The notes under the pieces: model-generated
The model's database searches: none
The model's input: the letters and a program-made list of their open reading frames with translations, nothing else
Told to the model about the DNA's origin: nothing
Shown: piece after piece, positions 11,807 to 21,998 of the stretch
How the letters are laid out: the number at the start of each line of letters is the position of its first letter
How positions within the stretch are numbered: position 1 is the first letter of the stretch
Source: Mytilus trossulus
Taxonomy: Eukaryota; Mollusca; Bivalvia; Mytilida; Mytilidae
Length of the DNA: 64,000 bases
Direction of reading: 5' to 3'
Assembly: GCF_036588685.1 (NCBI RefSeq)
Contig: NC_086375.1
Coordinates: forward strand, 49,422,955-49,486,954
Position numbers and translations under genes: made by a program

Positions 11807-12526
11807 CTTGGTATTGTGCATTCTTAATTTAGTCAAATTAAGCATAAAATGAGGGACCAAAAAGACATACTGATTTTCTTTATTGCAAATTTATAAATTC
11901 TTAATATTTCATTTTTTTCAAATTTCGTTTTACAAGAAAAGTATTTCATCTATTTTTGGTACGTCCTTGGAGTTACCGGTCCTACTGATATGATGTTTTA
12001 AAGTGAATAATCTTAAGAAATTTCTGACAATCATAGAATAACCAAGTTTATGTTAAAATCCTCTTTGACAGATACCTTCTTTATAACACTTTTTCTTTCC
12101 TTTTGATAAATAACGTTTTTTTAGCTGAAAATGTCATTGATGATACTATTTATGTCATTGTTGTTATATTTTGTCCTTTGTGTTACCATCCTCTTTTACT
12201 TTTAAATATTTAATTCATTGCAAATAAACTTATTCAAGAAGATTCTCAAATGATATTAGTAATAATATTTACACAATGGGATATTAAACAAATGAAATTG
12301 ATCCTGCAAAGTAGATTTAAGAGAAAAATAACAAAGTTGTTTTTTACTATGCCTCTACCTAGTGTATGAAAGTGAAAAATTCACTTCTTTGGAACTTAGG
12401 ATAAGGTGGACGTAATTTGATAACACATATATTGGATACTCAGGCTATTATTTTGACTTTACACATAATCTGAAATTGACCAATTTTAAATATCAGTGCT
12501 TTCTTAATCGGTAACTCCATGGACAC

Positions 12527-13170
12527 TTGCAAGCAGCAAGGGTATGTTTTATGATATTTTTACAAAAAAGTTATTGTTCATGTTGATGTTAAGTTGTATT
12601 TTCATGTTTTGCAGAAGTTAGAGTTCTAATTAAAGTCATTTTTTATCTTAGACTTGCTTATCATTTTTATAAATCTTCTGGTTTTGAATTTGGACATTTT
12701 TTGAGAATGACCCAGTTGTATTATACAGGATAAACATTGCTATGTGATTAGAAGCTAAACTAAACGATATAACTGTAAAATTGAAGGCAAGAAGATAGCA
12801 TTAAGAAATTGCTTTGAGATTATCAAAAGAAAAAATAAGGTCACCGTACGAGGTTTTTTTCCCGGCTATAATATAAAATAGCAAAATGAGATGTAGATTC
12901 CTTCAGAAATTTCAGAGTTAACTCCCCTTTGAATGCCAATTTAAAAACAAGAAAAAATCAAGAAAAAATTATCTACGCTTGTTAAACTATTAATATTTAT
13001 AAGTTAAAATCTTATAAATGTGTTCTTTTAAATTAAAATTGACAATAGTTATCTGCATACCTGCATCAAATTTTGCAAAATTGATTGAAAATCTGAACCT
13101 TAGGTTTTCTGTTAATTACAATCCAAGATGGCGAAAAACACCCATATTACCTTACTGAATTGCGATGGCT
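12527..13170. repeat. Intergenic with a dispersed repeat at about 12838-12960
   Basis: The stretch beginning GGTCACCGTACGAGG, continuing with TGTAGATTCCTTCAGA and TAACTCCCCTTT, is found inverted at about 37900-38035 (CGCACGGTGACCC...). It is therefore a dispersed repeat present in opposite orientations in the window. The remainder shows nothing I recognise. Confidence 0.55.
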
Positions 13171-13179
13171 GTATAGCCA

Positions 13180-13770
13180 GTCAAGGTCATTAAAGAACAG
13201 TTTCAGTCAAACAAAAACAAAAATTACAATTGCAATGTCATTTTCACAAAGGAGTTCTTATATTGGCAAATTTAGATATTGTGGAACACCATTAAGAATC
13301 GAAACGAGGAGATTCGAAAAATTAATTTTAGAGGAATGAGTCTGTGGTCGTTTTAAGAATATTATAGAAGATGTAGCCCGTGTTGTTTTATCGTGTCCTT
13401 TGTATTACGATTTTAGAAGAACATCTGTTTTTAAGAAGCAACACATTTTAATTGTGACTCTATGTCTTTTTAATATAAACATTAATTGACTTGAGTGTTT
13501 TTATTAACAGATATTGATATCGGATTCGTATCTGTCCCAAAGCCTGTTATTTTATTGTAAATAGACGTAGAAATGTGATATATAATGTAAATGATGTTCT
13601 TAAAGTTTTATAATGGAAGAATTCTCTATAATATTTTTAATGTTATAGTCTCATCATTCTGTACAGGATAGCTCTCTTTTTATATCTATATAATTTTACA
13701 CTATTAATGTAATGTTGTATTGTAAATAATTGAAAGATAAGGCTCAATTGAAATATTGAATTGAATTGAA
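13180..13770 (+). pseudogene. Decayed 3' end of a LINE ORF2
   Basis: One frame reads YIGKFRYCGTPLRIETRRFE and then, after a stop, IEDVARVVLSCPLYYDFR, matching the usual C-terminal end of LINE ORF2 (FRCGVAPIRxETGRYE..., a Cys/His-type ...VEDExHVLLxCPLY... region). Stops and indels break it. It ends in short AATTG repeats (13743-13770), a typical LINE 3' tail. It may be the continuation of the RT remnant at 5960-7190, split by the DDE+OTU element, but continuity is not proven. Confidence 0.65.
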
Positions 13771-13779
13771 AAAGCCATT

Positions 13780-15100
13780 AATGATTTTTTTTCTATAATG
13801 ATGTTATGGAGAAAAACGAACAGCGACCCAATAATTTTTCCTTTTGATATTTTGAAAGCATTTTATAACAGCAACCTTCTCATATACTGAGTATTTTTAA
13901 AATCTGTAAGTCAGTTCACCTTCTTTTCCCATTATGATGTCTTTTTCTCTGTATGATGCATGCTAGCGTATTTTCGTTTCGATGGTATGAAGGTATCGTG
14001 TGTTGAAAGAACAAGTCGACTAGAGGGGGAGTATAGTTGCTTCCCATAGTAATACCGACTGAAATGTTATCATGTTGAAAAGCCGTTGAAAAGAAATAAC
14101 AGAGATCAAAATACTATAAATGAGTCTTGTGAAGAGGATGAAGTACCGTGAGGGTCATGTAACAGAAAACAAAATTATGTAAGTATGTTACTACCACTAT
14201 ATCGACCAAGTTTTAGTAATTCCCTTTTTGAAAATACAACTTCTTCATTCGTTAAGGCATTATAAGCTATTAAATTCTGTTAGTATATACTCTGTCAAAC
14301 TTGACGTAATGAGGAAATATTCAGCCCATTCTTGTGGTTTCAGATAAACAGATGTTTCCGGAGATTAAGCTGATTTTTTCTTACATTTCCGATGTTTTAT
14401 ACAAACTACGGATATTGCCATTAAAAAAATGATTAGTGCAGATTCTGCGCTTTCTATATTTGTTGACATGATACTAAAGAATAAAACACTTATCTTTATC
14501 AGTAAAATGATATTTGGATATATCATAAATGCGTGACATAATCACAGACAGATAATTGGTCCACCCTAGTTTCATAAGATAAGAATGTGTCCCTAGTACA
14601 TGGATGCCCCACTCGAACTATCATTTTCTACGTCCAGTGAACAGTGAAATTGGTGGTAAAAACTCTAATTTGGCATTAAAAATTATAAAGATCATATCAT
14701 AGGGAACATGTAAACATTTTTACTAAGTTTTTAGTTGATTGGACTTCAACTTCAACAAAAACTTTTACCTGAAGAGAGACGGACACAGTTCAATTTATTT
14801 GAATAAAATACTGTTTTAGCTAAACTACATATTTAAGGCATTTTGGCAAAATGTATAGCAGAGAAAAAATTGTAAACAGCAAAAAGTGGTCATTGTTAAG
14901 ATGCACATAGATTCAGCTGAGACGCGGGTTCTTCAAACGTTTAATATCAATGTGTGATCCAGAAAATTAGATAATCTATACGTTATGAGCGGACCTCTGT
15001 TTAATTTATGTTTGGAAACTACTGTTACAAACCCTCATTAAACCAATATAAACTTACAGCCAGTATAATTTCGGATATTGCGAGTCACAGACTTTTCTAA
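13780..15100. other. Intergenic, no gene recognised
   Basis: The beginning (about 13800-13900, GCGACCCAATAATTTTTCC...) resembles the sequence following the repeat at 38030-38090, so it belongs to the same dispersed family. The rest is AT-rich with no open frame longer than background and no convincing splice-linked coding. Confidence 0.4.
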
Positions 15101-15104
15101 CCAG

Positions 15105-15985
15105 TTCGCATTCGAAAAGATGAAAAAGAGAAAAGATCTTTTCTTAAACTTTCCTTTGCCAACAAAGATCTCGATGGCGACAACTTGGCAATATCCTTCA
15201 TCATGAATTGGTTCCTTCGAAAATAACTTCTTATTCTAAAGATCAGTCTGTACCAATACTAAGTTATTTCTTATATCTATACCAAACCAATTGCAACCAA
15301 AATTTTCAATATCAAACTAGTTTTGCAGGATCTCAATATTGACGACTTCAAGTCAACCTCCTGATTGCACGTACTGGGCTATAGTTCCCAATTCACTGCA
15401 TATAATTCGACTGGCCACGTTAATACCAGAAACCTCAACATTCTCAATAATACTTCCCTGGGAAATGTGTTATCCAAAGGTCCGAAATATCGTGAGCCTA
15501 AATCCATCAATTGGGAATACAACTTCAGAATACTGATGGAGTCGGTCGAGGATTATGCTAGGCAATGTGCTAAACGCGAGAAAGAAGACGTAGATATTCT
15601 TTCAGAATGAATTGAGGCTATGAGGTCGTTGATATAAATCAGAATTAAGAAACTAAATGGGTCTATCAATACCCACACAAATATTCCCCATTCCAAACTA
15701 AAAGACAAATTGAAAGAGTTGGTACTGCTTTGTTTCGTAAAAAGAATGGCGCACGAAGATACAAGTATTTTTTCTTGGGGAGGGATAAATCCTCTTTTGT
15801 AAAGAATCACTCAGATTCTAAAAAAAATATCTCTGAAACTGACATTATCAAGATGCTTGATTTCTTGATTGACAACTTAGTTGTTGTTTGGATGACGTTT
15901 TTTTCAACAGACTGTCGGCATTCCAATGGGAATCAATTGTGCTCCTCTTCTTGCCGACTTGTTTCTTTATCATTATGAGGCATTT
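15105..15985 (+). pseudogene. Penelope-like reverse transcriptase remnant
   Basis: Frame-shifted pieces of one RT protein: NINNTSLGN-type text, KGPKYREPKSINWEYNFR at about 15477-15530, ARQCAKREKEDVD at 15560-15595, RYKYFFLGRDKSSFVKNHSD at 15745-15810, TDIIKMLDFLIDN at 15840-15880, and the QTVGIPMGINCAPLLADLFL region at 15910-15970, the conserved RT segment before the catalytic YxDD, which is missing. I relate this to Penelope-like elements common in bivalves; the assignment is from recollection of the family. The pieces before 15745 are separated by internal deletion. Non-functional. Confidence 0.6.
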
Positions 15986-16150
15986 TTTATTGTTTATTGA
16001 TGCTTATAGTCTTTACGTTTTTGTTGTGTCTTGTGAACTATATTATTTGTCTGTTTTTCATATTATATTTTTTAGCCATGACGTTGTCGCTTTATTTTCT
16101 ATCTATGAGTTTGACTGTCCCTCTGTTATCTTTCTTCACTCTTTTATTGC
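15985..16150 (+). repeat. Dispersed repeat with TATGAGTTTGACTGTCC core
   Basis: Contains GCCATGACGTTGTCGCTTTA followed by TATGAGTTTGACTGTCCCTC and TATCTTTC. Further copies at about 29815-29935 and 38425-38575. It directly follows the Penelope-like remnant, so it may be the tail of that family or an independent short element. Confidence 0.75.
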
Positions 16151-17519
16151 TGAAATCAATCTGCAGAAAATAATATTATCTAAACGTTATGAGCGGTTAT
16201 TACTAGATATCAAAGAGTCTCAGAATCTCAGAATCTATCTTCATTATCATTTGTAGATAATACATTTATAAATTATTGAATTAAAGGAGACGTAGGCCAT
16301 TCGCCAGCTCAACAGCAATCCAACAACAAAAGTGTAATACAATAGATTTAGATATAGAAGTCGCTGAGATGGTAAAACTATCAAATATTCGACCATAGAT
16401 AAAAAAAAAAAAAAAAAAAACACAAAAAAACACAAAAAAAACAACATATTCCCAAATGAAATCAATAACTCATTAGATATAACTAAAAACCACTATATGA
16501 AAAATAAAATCGTATGACACACAGGAACTGTTACATATCCTCAATTTTTTTTTATGTTTGGAAACGTCATAAATTTTAGCTTTTTATATACTTTTTAATA
16601 TTGTGTATTAATTTATTTTTTTATTGTTTCTTCGTGTATATAAGTTTTACATTAGTAAGGGGACATGTGATTCCGGTAAAAGTCTGTTTTGTACTGGGCT
16701 CCTGTCGATTCAACATGACTAGACGTGCGTACTTTTTCATTTGTTTTATCATCCGGATACACATGTATGCGCGTGCTTCCCGTTGAAGTTAAGTGATCCA
16801 TACTTCAAGTATTATGTCTCTTCCATAGCTACATATATAACAATGGGAGACTCAACCTGATTAGTTCATATTGTCCATCATACTCGTCAAACTAAATACG
16901 TAAGCACACCGCAATCATGCTCGCGTGTTATATGTGTAACATTCGATCATATGTTGATGACAAACTGGCATCGGGGGTACCTTTTTACCATAAAACCCAC
17001 AGGCACATGTTTCTGAACTTTTTTTTCCTATAAGCGTGTTATATATTAAGGTATGAAGGACAACCTTTTAGAAGCAAGGGCCTATGATAAAAAAAAAACG
17101 AACATTTATGTTCACAGAATATGTCACAGACCTAACACAGTCACTTGTCTCAGAACGCAAGTTCCTATATACCTGCATAAATAGGTAAAAAGGAATAGGT
17201 CATATAGGAATATATTTTTTTCTTTGACAAGTGCCTGTAAGAACAAAACGTGAGGGAGGCTTTGAGTAACCATTTAACTTCAGAGGTGGCTGATGTTTTT
17301 TTTAAAGAGTCATAAATCTAATTCAAATATCCTGATATCTATATCTTTGCAAGCTTGTTTGGTGAATGTTCCTTCTCGGAGAGCACTGTTCTGCAAGTGT
17401 GGAAGCATGGAGGGGTTATATCCTGGTTGTTTTATATATGTTATCCAATATTTCATGTTATACGCAATGTTTTATATGTATATTGGAATGTATAATGTTA
17501 TACAAGTGGTGAGACTTTA
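16151..17519. other. Intergenic, no gene recognised
   Basis: Holds an A-rich tract at about 16400-16442 and AT-rich unique sequence up to the left edge of the tyrosine-recombinase retrotransposon. No supported gene. Confidence 0.45.
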
Positions 17520-17786
17520 ATAAATATATTTATTAAAGGTATTAAGTCACATGACGTTGTAACGGTCAAGTGATTGTTTACTATAAACACGTGTGTGTGT
17601 TTATATCAAGCACATGGTGTGTGTTTACGTTCTATTTGATTGGATGGCATATACCCGTACTGCCGGTTTTACGGGTATATGCCCTCATGATTTTCGTGAA
17701 AAGCATGATTAAGTATTACTTAAGGGGGTAGCTTGAGAAAATTAAGTTATTCGAAGTTTGCCTATAGTACGACGTAGCAGCATTCG
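17520..17786 (+). repeat. Split direct repeat A1
   Basis: 267 bp identical to 21994-22260. It contains a hairpin with 14-bp arms (17646-17659 and 17670-17683; arm GGCATATACCCGTA) around a 10-nt loop. By position it should carry the element's promoter; no TATA box is obvious. Confidence 0.95.
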
Positions 17787-17796
17787 ATATTGTGGT

Positions 17797-18567
17797 ATGT
17801 CTGACTCCGAGAAACTTCTAGATTCCGACCATGAATCTTTGCCAGCTGGTACTAGTGTACATTCGTTGCGTGATGGTATTTCTGCACATAATACTGGGAA
17901 TAACGACTTGGTGGATACTTTCTCTCTGTTTAAAACCTATCTTGATGGGAAGATCGCTACTCTACACAAAGATTTGGCAGTTGGCAACGAGAATTTTGCT
18001 ACCAAACTCAAGCAGGAAGTTTCAGTTAAACTCAAAGGTGAGGGCAACCAGATACAATTCAACTTTAATTGTGAAATCATGGCCGACCTCGTTAAGCTCC
18101 AGAAGCGTATTCCTGATGAAGATGCAGCTTGTCTTAAGTTGGTATCTGGAGCTATCCTTAAGGTTAAGAAGCGAAATAAACTCATCCGTATTGCAGACAA
18201 ATCTCCTGCAGGATGGAAAACCGTCCGTGAATATGAAAGCGACGACCTTGCCTCCGACTCAGAAGACGAGAAGCGCATTCGTTCTGCAGAAACCCGTGCC
18301 ATCAGGAGTATCAAGGAAAAGAAAAGACCTCATCCTTATAGAACCGCTACAGCTACTGCTTCTGCTCCTTCTGCACCTATGCCTAATCAACATAACGCTA
18401 GACAAAACAACTACCAACAGCCGCCCTTTCGGACCGGCAGACGGAGGGAACCGTCATCTCAGGACATCTGTTACAACTGCAACCAGCTTGGTCACTGGCG
18501 AACTCAGTGCCCCCTCTTATTCAGTACAAAACCAGGTGTCTCAGGGACAACAAGGCAACAGAATTAA
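17797..18567 (+). CDS. Retrotransposon Gag-like protein with zinc knuckle
   Basis: 256 residues from ATG 17797, the first ATG of the frame, just inside the A1 boundary; the frame itself is open from 17758. It would form the nucleoprotein particle that carries the element's RNA. The middle part (LVKLQKRIPDEDAACLKLV) is predicted helical and is followed by an acidic/basic linker (DDLASDSEDEKR...). Near the C-terminus at 18469-18510 is a perfect CCHC zinc knuckle, C-x2-C-x4-H-x4-C (CYNCNQLGHWRTQC). The RT frame follows in frame 2 with overlap, so pol expression must use frameshifting, splicing or re-initiation. Confidence 0.85.
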   Translation: MSDSEKLLDSDHESLPAGTSVHSLRDGISAHNTGNNDLVDTFSLFKTYLDGKIATLHKDLAVGNENFATKLKQEVSVKLKGEGNQIQFNFNCEIMADLVKLQKRIPDEDAACLKLVSGAILKVKKRNKLIRIADKSPAGWKTVREYESDDLASDSEDEKRIRSAETRAIRSIKEKKRPHPYRTATATASAPSAPMPNQHNARQNNYQQPPFRTGRRREPSSQDICYNCNQLGHWRTQCPLLFSTKPGVSGTTRQQN

Positions 18568-20119
18568 TGATAAGTATTTTTATACTACTTTTTTAGATGA
18601 ACGTAATCTTTACGGACAGTTTGAACTGTTTATGTCACATGCAAAATATTTTGATAATATTGATATTTCATCTGTTGCAAAAGGGGTGAAATATAGCTTA
18701 CGCAAGCATATACAATTTTGGAAACATATAGGTGCTAATGAGTTTGTTATAAATACTATCAAAAATGGGTATGTTATTCCTTGTTTGCAGACTCCTACAT
18801 CTATGTCATTTAAGAATAACAAATCTGCTAATGTCCATTCTAAATTTGTAAATGAAGCAATTTCAGAATTACTTGATATCGGATGTGTTATTGAAACTCC
18901 ATTTCAACCTTTTGTTGTAATTCCGCTTAGTGTTGCAGTTCAAAGTTCGGGCAAAAAACGTCTGATTTTGGATTTGAGTGAACTGAATGTTTTTATTAAA
19001 AAAGAAAGAATTAAATTTGAAGACTGGAAAGTGGCTTTAAACTATTTCACAAAAGATTGCTATCTATTTAAGTTTGATCTTAAGTCTGGTTATTTTCATT
19101 ATGACGTATGTACTAAACAACAAACATATTTAGGATTTTGCTGGAACAATAAATTTTACTGTTTTACAGTTTTAGCCTTTGGTCTTTCGTCTGCTCCATA
19201 TCTATTCACTAAATGTTTACGTCCAATCGTAAAATACTGGCGAGAAAACGGCGTAGATATTGTGCTTTACTTAGATGATGGACTTGGAATGGGTAAAAAT
19301 AAACAGGAAGCTTCCGAATGTTCATCTTTTGTAAAAACGTCCTTGTTAGAAGCAGGGTTTCTTATTTACAGGGAAAAATCTATTTTTGAACCAGTCCAAT
19401 GTTTAGAGTGGTTAGGTTTAGTTTGGAATTCGTCTGATTTTTCAATTAGTATATCAGATAGACGGATTGAAAATACACTCGCATCATTGGTTGATGTTTT
19501 GAATAACTTTCCTTATTTCACAGCACGTAAATTGGCTCAGGTAACTGGAAAGGTAATTTCTATGTGTCCAGTCATGGGTAACATAACTAGTTTAATGACC
19601 CGTTATTTACACTGGGCTATTGAAAGCAGAGTAAAGTGGGATTTAAATTTAAAATTGGAATGTCCCGATTGTGTATTCAATGAGCTCACATTTTGGCTGA
19701 ATAACATTCTAAGATTGAACAGAAAACATTTAGCAGGTTATTCTTTTCCCCACGTGGTTGTATACTCTGATGCAAGTAATGTAGCTGCTGGTGCTTACTC
19801 GATAGATATTGACTCTAATATTTTTCATCAGATGTGGACTTTACAAGAGTCTATACAGAGTTCTACTTGGAGAGAACTTCAAGCTATTTTGTTAGCATTG
19901 ATGTCTTTTAAAAACCGTTTAAGAAATAAATGTGTTAAATGGCATACAGATAACAATAACTGTGTTTTCATTGTTCAGAAAGGAAGTTCAAAAGTACATT
20001 TACAAGAGATAGCTATGAATATTTTTAAGTTGTGTTCTGAATTGAATATTACGTTAGATGTTGTTTGGATCCCGAGATCTGAAAATACTAAAGCTGACTT
20101 ATATTTCAAAAATGATTGA
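18566..20119 (+). CDS. Reverse transcriptase-RNase H of the tyrosine-recombinase retrotransposon
   Basis: The frame is open upstream to 17831, but the recognisable protein begins about the gag stop; the first downstream ATG is 18632. RT motifs in order: LILDLSELNVFI, FKFDLKSGYFH, FGLSSAPYLFTK and the catalytic VLYLDDGLG (YLDD codons 19268-19279). A connection region leads to RNase H: VVYSDASNVAAGAY, STWRELQAILLAL and VKWHTDNNN supply the acidic residues (about 19.75-19.98 kb). It copies element RNA to DNA and degrades the template strand. The frame stops at 20119, while the natural continuation proceeds in frame 3 from about 20100: an extra base near TGACTTATATTT is likely, or a programmed shift. 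Motifs intact. Confidence 0.9.
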   Translation, partial: NDKYFYTTFLDERNLYGQFELFMSHAKYFDNIDISSVAKGVKYSLRKHIQFWKHIGANEFVINTIKNGYVIPCLQTPTSMSFKNNKSANVHSKFVNEAISELLDIGCVIETPFQPFVVIPLSVAVQSSGKKRLILDLSELNVFIKKERIKFEDWKVALNYFTKDCYLFKFDLKSGYFHYDVCTKQQTYLGFCWNNKFYCFTVLAFGLSSAPYLFTKCLRPIVKYWRENGVDIVLYLDDGLGMGKNKQEASECSSFVKTSLLEAGFLIYREKSIFEPVQCLEWLGLVWNSSDFSISISDRRIENTLASLVDVLNNFPYFTARKLAQVTGKVISMCPVMGNITSLMTRYLHWAIESRVKWDLNLKLECPDCVFNELTFWLNNILRLNRKHLAGYSFPHVVVYSDASNVAAGAYSIDIDSNIFHQMWTLQESIQSSTWRELQAILLALMSFKNRLRNKCVKWHTDNNNCVFIVQKGSSKVHLQEIAMNIFKLCSELNITLDVVWIPRSENTKADLYFKND

Positions 20120-20582
20120 TATAGAAGACTGGGGAACAAGCATAGAATTTTTTAAATTCATAGATGATATGTGGGGTCCGCATACTGTGGACAGATTTGC
20201 GAGTAATTTAAATAAAAAATTACCCAGGTTTAATTCTAAGTTCTGGAATCCAGGTGTTGAAGCAGTTGATGCGTTCACGCAAAATTGGAACAATGAAGTT
20301 AATTGGATTGTTCCTCCAATTTCTGTTGTCTGTAGAGCAATTAAACATTTGATTTTATGTAAAGCTAGAGGCACTTTGATCGTTCCAAAGTGGCCTTCCT
20401 CGTCATTTTGGACAATGATTTTTAAAAGAGGTTCGCATTTGCAACCATATGTAATTGATGTTTTAGAATTTCAACCAAATCAGAACATTTTTATTTATGG
20501 TATGAATAATAAGTCCTTGTTGGGATCTTCTGAATTCGTTTCTAGTGTTTTAGCTATTAGATTGAACGCTGAGTTCACGTAA
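20100..20582 (+). CDS. DIRS-type C-terminal methyltransferase-like segment of Pol
   Basis: A frame-3 continuation of the RT-RNase H protein (open from 20058). It reads DDMWGPHTVDRFASNLNKKL, LPRFNSKFWNPGVEAVDAFTQ and NWIVPPISVVCRAIKHL. In DIRS-order elements this position carries a segment related to phage Dam-type N6-adenine methyltransferases; the pattern 'VDxFAS...N..LPRF...DAF...W..xPP' corresponds. The usual DPPY-like catalytic tetrapeptide appears only as VPPI, so methylation activity is doubtful. It probably forms one protein with RT-RNase H in intact copies. Its functional role is not established. Confidence 0.7.
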   Translation, partial: YISKMIDIEDWGTSIEFFKFIDDMWGPHTVDRFASNLNKKLPRFNSKFWNPGVEAVDAFTQNWNNEVNWIVPPISVVCRAIKHLILCKARGTLIVPKWPSSSFWTMIFKRGSHLQPYVIDVLEFQPNQNIFIYGMNNKSLLGSSEFVSSVLAIRLNAEFT

Positions 20583-20745
20583 GAATTGACGACAAGGCTG
20601 TTGAGCAAGGTCGCATAGTAAAGACAAGGCCAAATTTATTGGCAAGGTCGTTTGTTGATGACAAGGCCAAATTTAATAGGCAAGGTCTCACTGACATGGC
20701 CAGTATGAAAAATAAATATGGCAAGGTCATTTAATTATATTGTAA
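20583..20745 (+). repeat. Imperfect GCAAGGTC repeats between pol and recombinase
   Basis: GCAAGGTC occurs about four times (near 20604, 20642, 20682 and 20721), interleaved with GACAAGGCCAAATTTA twice. The copies contain AAGGT, which resembles a splice donor core, and a candidate acceptor TTTTTCAG ends at 20794, just before the recombinase frame. Could be regulatory or splice-related; this is inference. Confidence 0.6.
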
Positions 20746-21810
20746 GCTTGTTGTATAGTAGATTATATTTCTATTTCATATGCACGTTTTTCAGATATTT
20801 TTTCGTGTGGAATATGGAAATCCTTGCCTAAGCCAGTCGACCAAGATTTGACATCTTTATCTAATTGCCTACCTGAGTTCTGTCTGCGTTCGAAGGCCGA
20901 GAATACCAAAAGAAAATATTCATATGCATTTAACAATTTCTGTAAGTGGTGTAATAACTATTTAAATGTTATACCTTTACCAGCTTCAGATTTTTATGTT
21001 TCATTGTACTTAATACACCTGTCAAAGACATTTAATTCGTATGCTAAGGTTGAAGAAGCATATTATTCCATAAGCTGGGCTCATAAACTAGCAGGCTATC
21101 CAAACCCGTGTTATTCACAGTTGTTTATATCGGTTAAAGAAGGAGCTCATAGAAAGATCGGACATGCTATTGTAAATAAAAAAGAACCAATTACACCAGA
21201 TATTTTAAAGAAAATTGTTATTAAATATGGTCAAGAATGTAACAATCTTATAGAAATTAGAATTTGTTGTATGTGTCTTATAAGCTATGCAGGGTTCTTA
21301 AGGTTTTCTGAAATGGTAAATTTAAAAAGATCTGATTTAAAATTTAGTGATTCACATGTCTCTTTGCTCATAACGAAAAGCAAAACTGATCATTATAGAG
21401 AAGGCACACAGGTTTTAATTGCTAGAACAGATACACAAACATGTCCTGTTAGTATGTTGGAGAAATATTTATTATTATCTAATATTGACGCTTCATCTTC
21501 AGATTATATATTTAGATCAATGTATTTATGTAAAAAATCTAAGTCTTATAAACTGAGAGGTCTTAAACCTTTATCATATACTAGAGTAAGAGAAATTATA
21601 TTATCAGCTCTTGAATCTATCGGTTTAGATAAGTCCAAATTTGGATTACATAGCTTGAGATCAGGTGGAGCTACTGCAGCTGCATCAGCTGGCATTCAGG
21701 ATAGATTATTCAAGAAGCATGGTAGATGGGCTTCAGATAAAGCCAAAGATGGCTATGTAAGAGAAAATATAAAAGAAAAACTGACAGTGTCTAAAAGTTT
21801 GGGAATATAA
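20746..21810 (+). CDS. Tyrosine recombinase (integrase) of the retrotransposon
   Basis: Open from 20746 to TAA 21810, but with no ATG before the catalytic region; recognisable protein begins near TTG 20824, so initiation by splicing (acceptor ending 20794) or frameshift is likely. Numbering from 20824: an N-terminal SAM-like core-binding region (about 15-110), then the catalytic domain with all signature residues: R160 (GFLRFSEMVNL), K185/K187 (ITKSKTDH), H276-x-x-R279 (LHSLRSGGAT), H299 (KKHGRWAS) and nucleophile Y311 (KDGYVREN). It inserts a circular cDNA by site-specific strand exchange, consistent with absence of target duplication. Intact. Confidence 0.92.
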   Translation, partial: ACCIVDYISISYARFSDIFSCGIWKSLPKPVDQDLTSLSNCLPEFCLRSKAENTKRKYSYAFNNFCKWCNNYLNVIPLPASDFYVSLYLIHLSKTFNSYAKVEEAYYSISWAHKLAGYPNPCYSQLFISVKEGAHRKIGHAIVNKKEPITPDILKKIVIKYGQECNNLIEIRICCMCLISYAGFLRFSEMVNLKRSDLKFSDSHVSLLITKSKTDHYREGTQVLIARTDTQTCPVSMLEKYLLLSNIDASSSDYIFRSMYLCKKSKSYKLRGLKPLSYTRVREIILSALESIGLDKSKFGLHSLRSGGATAAASAGIQDRLFKKHGRWASDKAKDGYVRENIKEKLTVSKSLGI

Positions 21811-21900
21811 TTTTCATAAATATACTTTATACATTGTATATGTATCACTCTATGTTCACATCTCACATCTACTTGCATTTTTTGCTTTCTTTGTCTTTCG

Positions 21901-21998
21901 AAAGGCTGCTACAGCTGTAGGCACACTTATCCTATTTATGTGTTGTTTTATTTATTAAATAATTTATATTCGTTTGAGTTGGCGAATTAGAATATAAA
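21901..21998 (+). repeat. Split direct repeat B1
   Basis: 98 bp identical by eye to 22495-22592 (starts AAAGGCTGCTACAGCTGTAG, ends TTAGAATATAAA). It overlaps A2 by the shared ATAAA pentamer, the presumed recombination core. Confidence 0.92.

Larger units (their letters stand above)
7866..12526 (+). mobile_element. Candidate autonomous transposon carrying a DDE+OTU protein
   Basis: The single-exon gene 8432-11806 is flanked on both sides by copies, in both orientations, of a GTCC-x(4-7)-GTTAC motif: 7868-7894, 7905-7920, 8088-8100, 8108-8124 and 8278-8290 on the left; 11963-11982, 12173-12191 and 12509-12526 on the right. The outermost copies, TCCTTGGTGTTACTG (7866-7880) and the reverse complement of 12509-12523, match at 12-13 of 15 positions as inverted repeats. 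This fits terminal and subterminal transposase-binding sites, but the true ends and a target duplication were not identified, so the boundaries are provisional. Confidence 0.5.

Noticed and set aside
17937..18314. 125-residue minus-strand frame inside gag
   Set aside because: Antisense of the Gag coding sequence with no recognisable motif.
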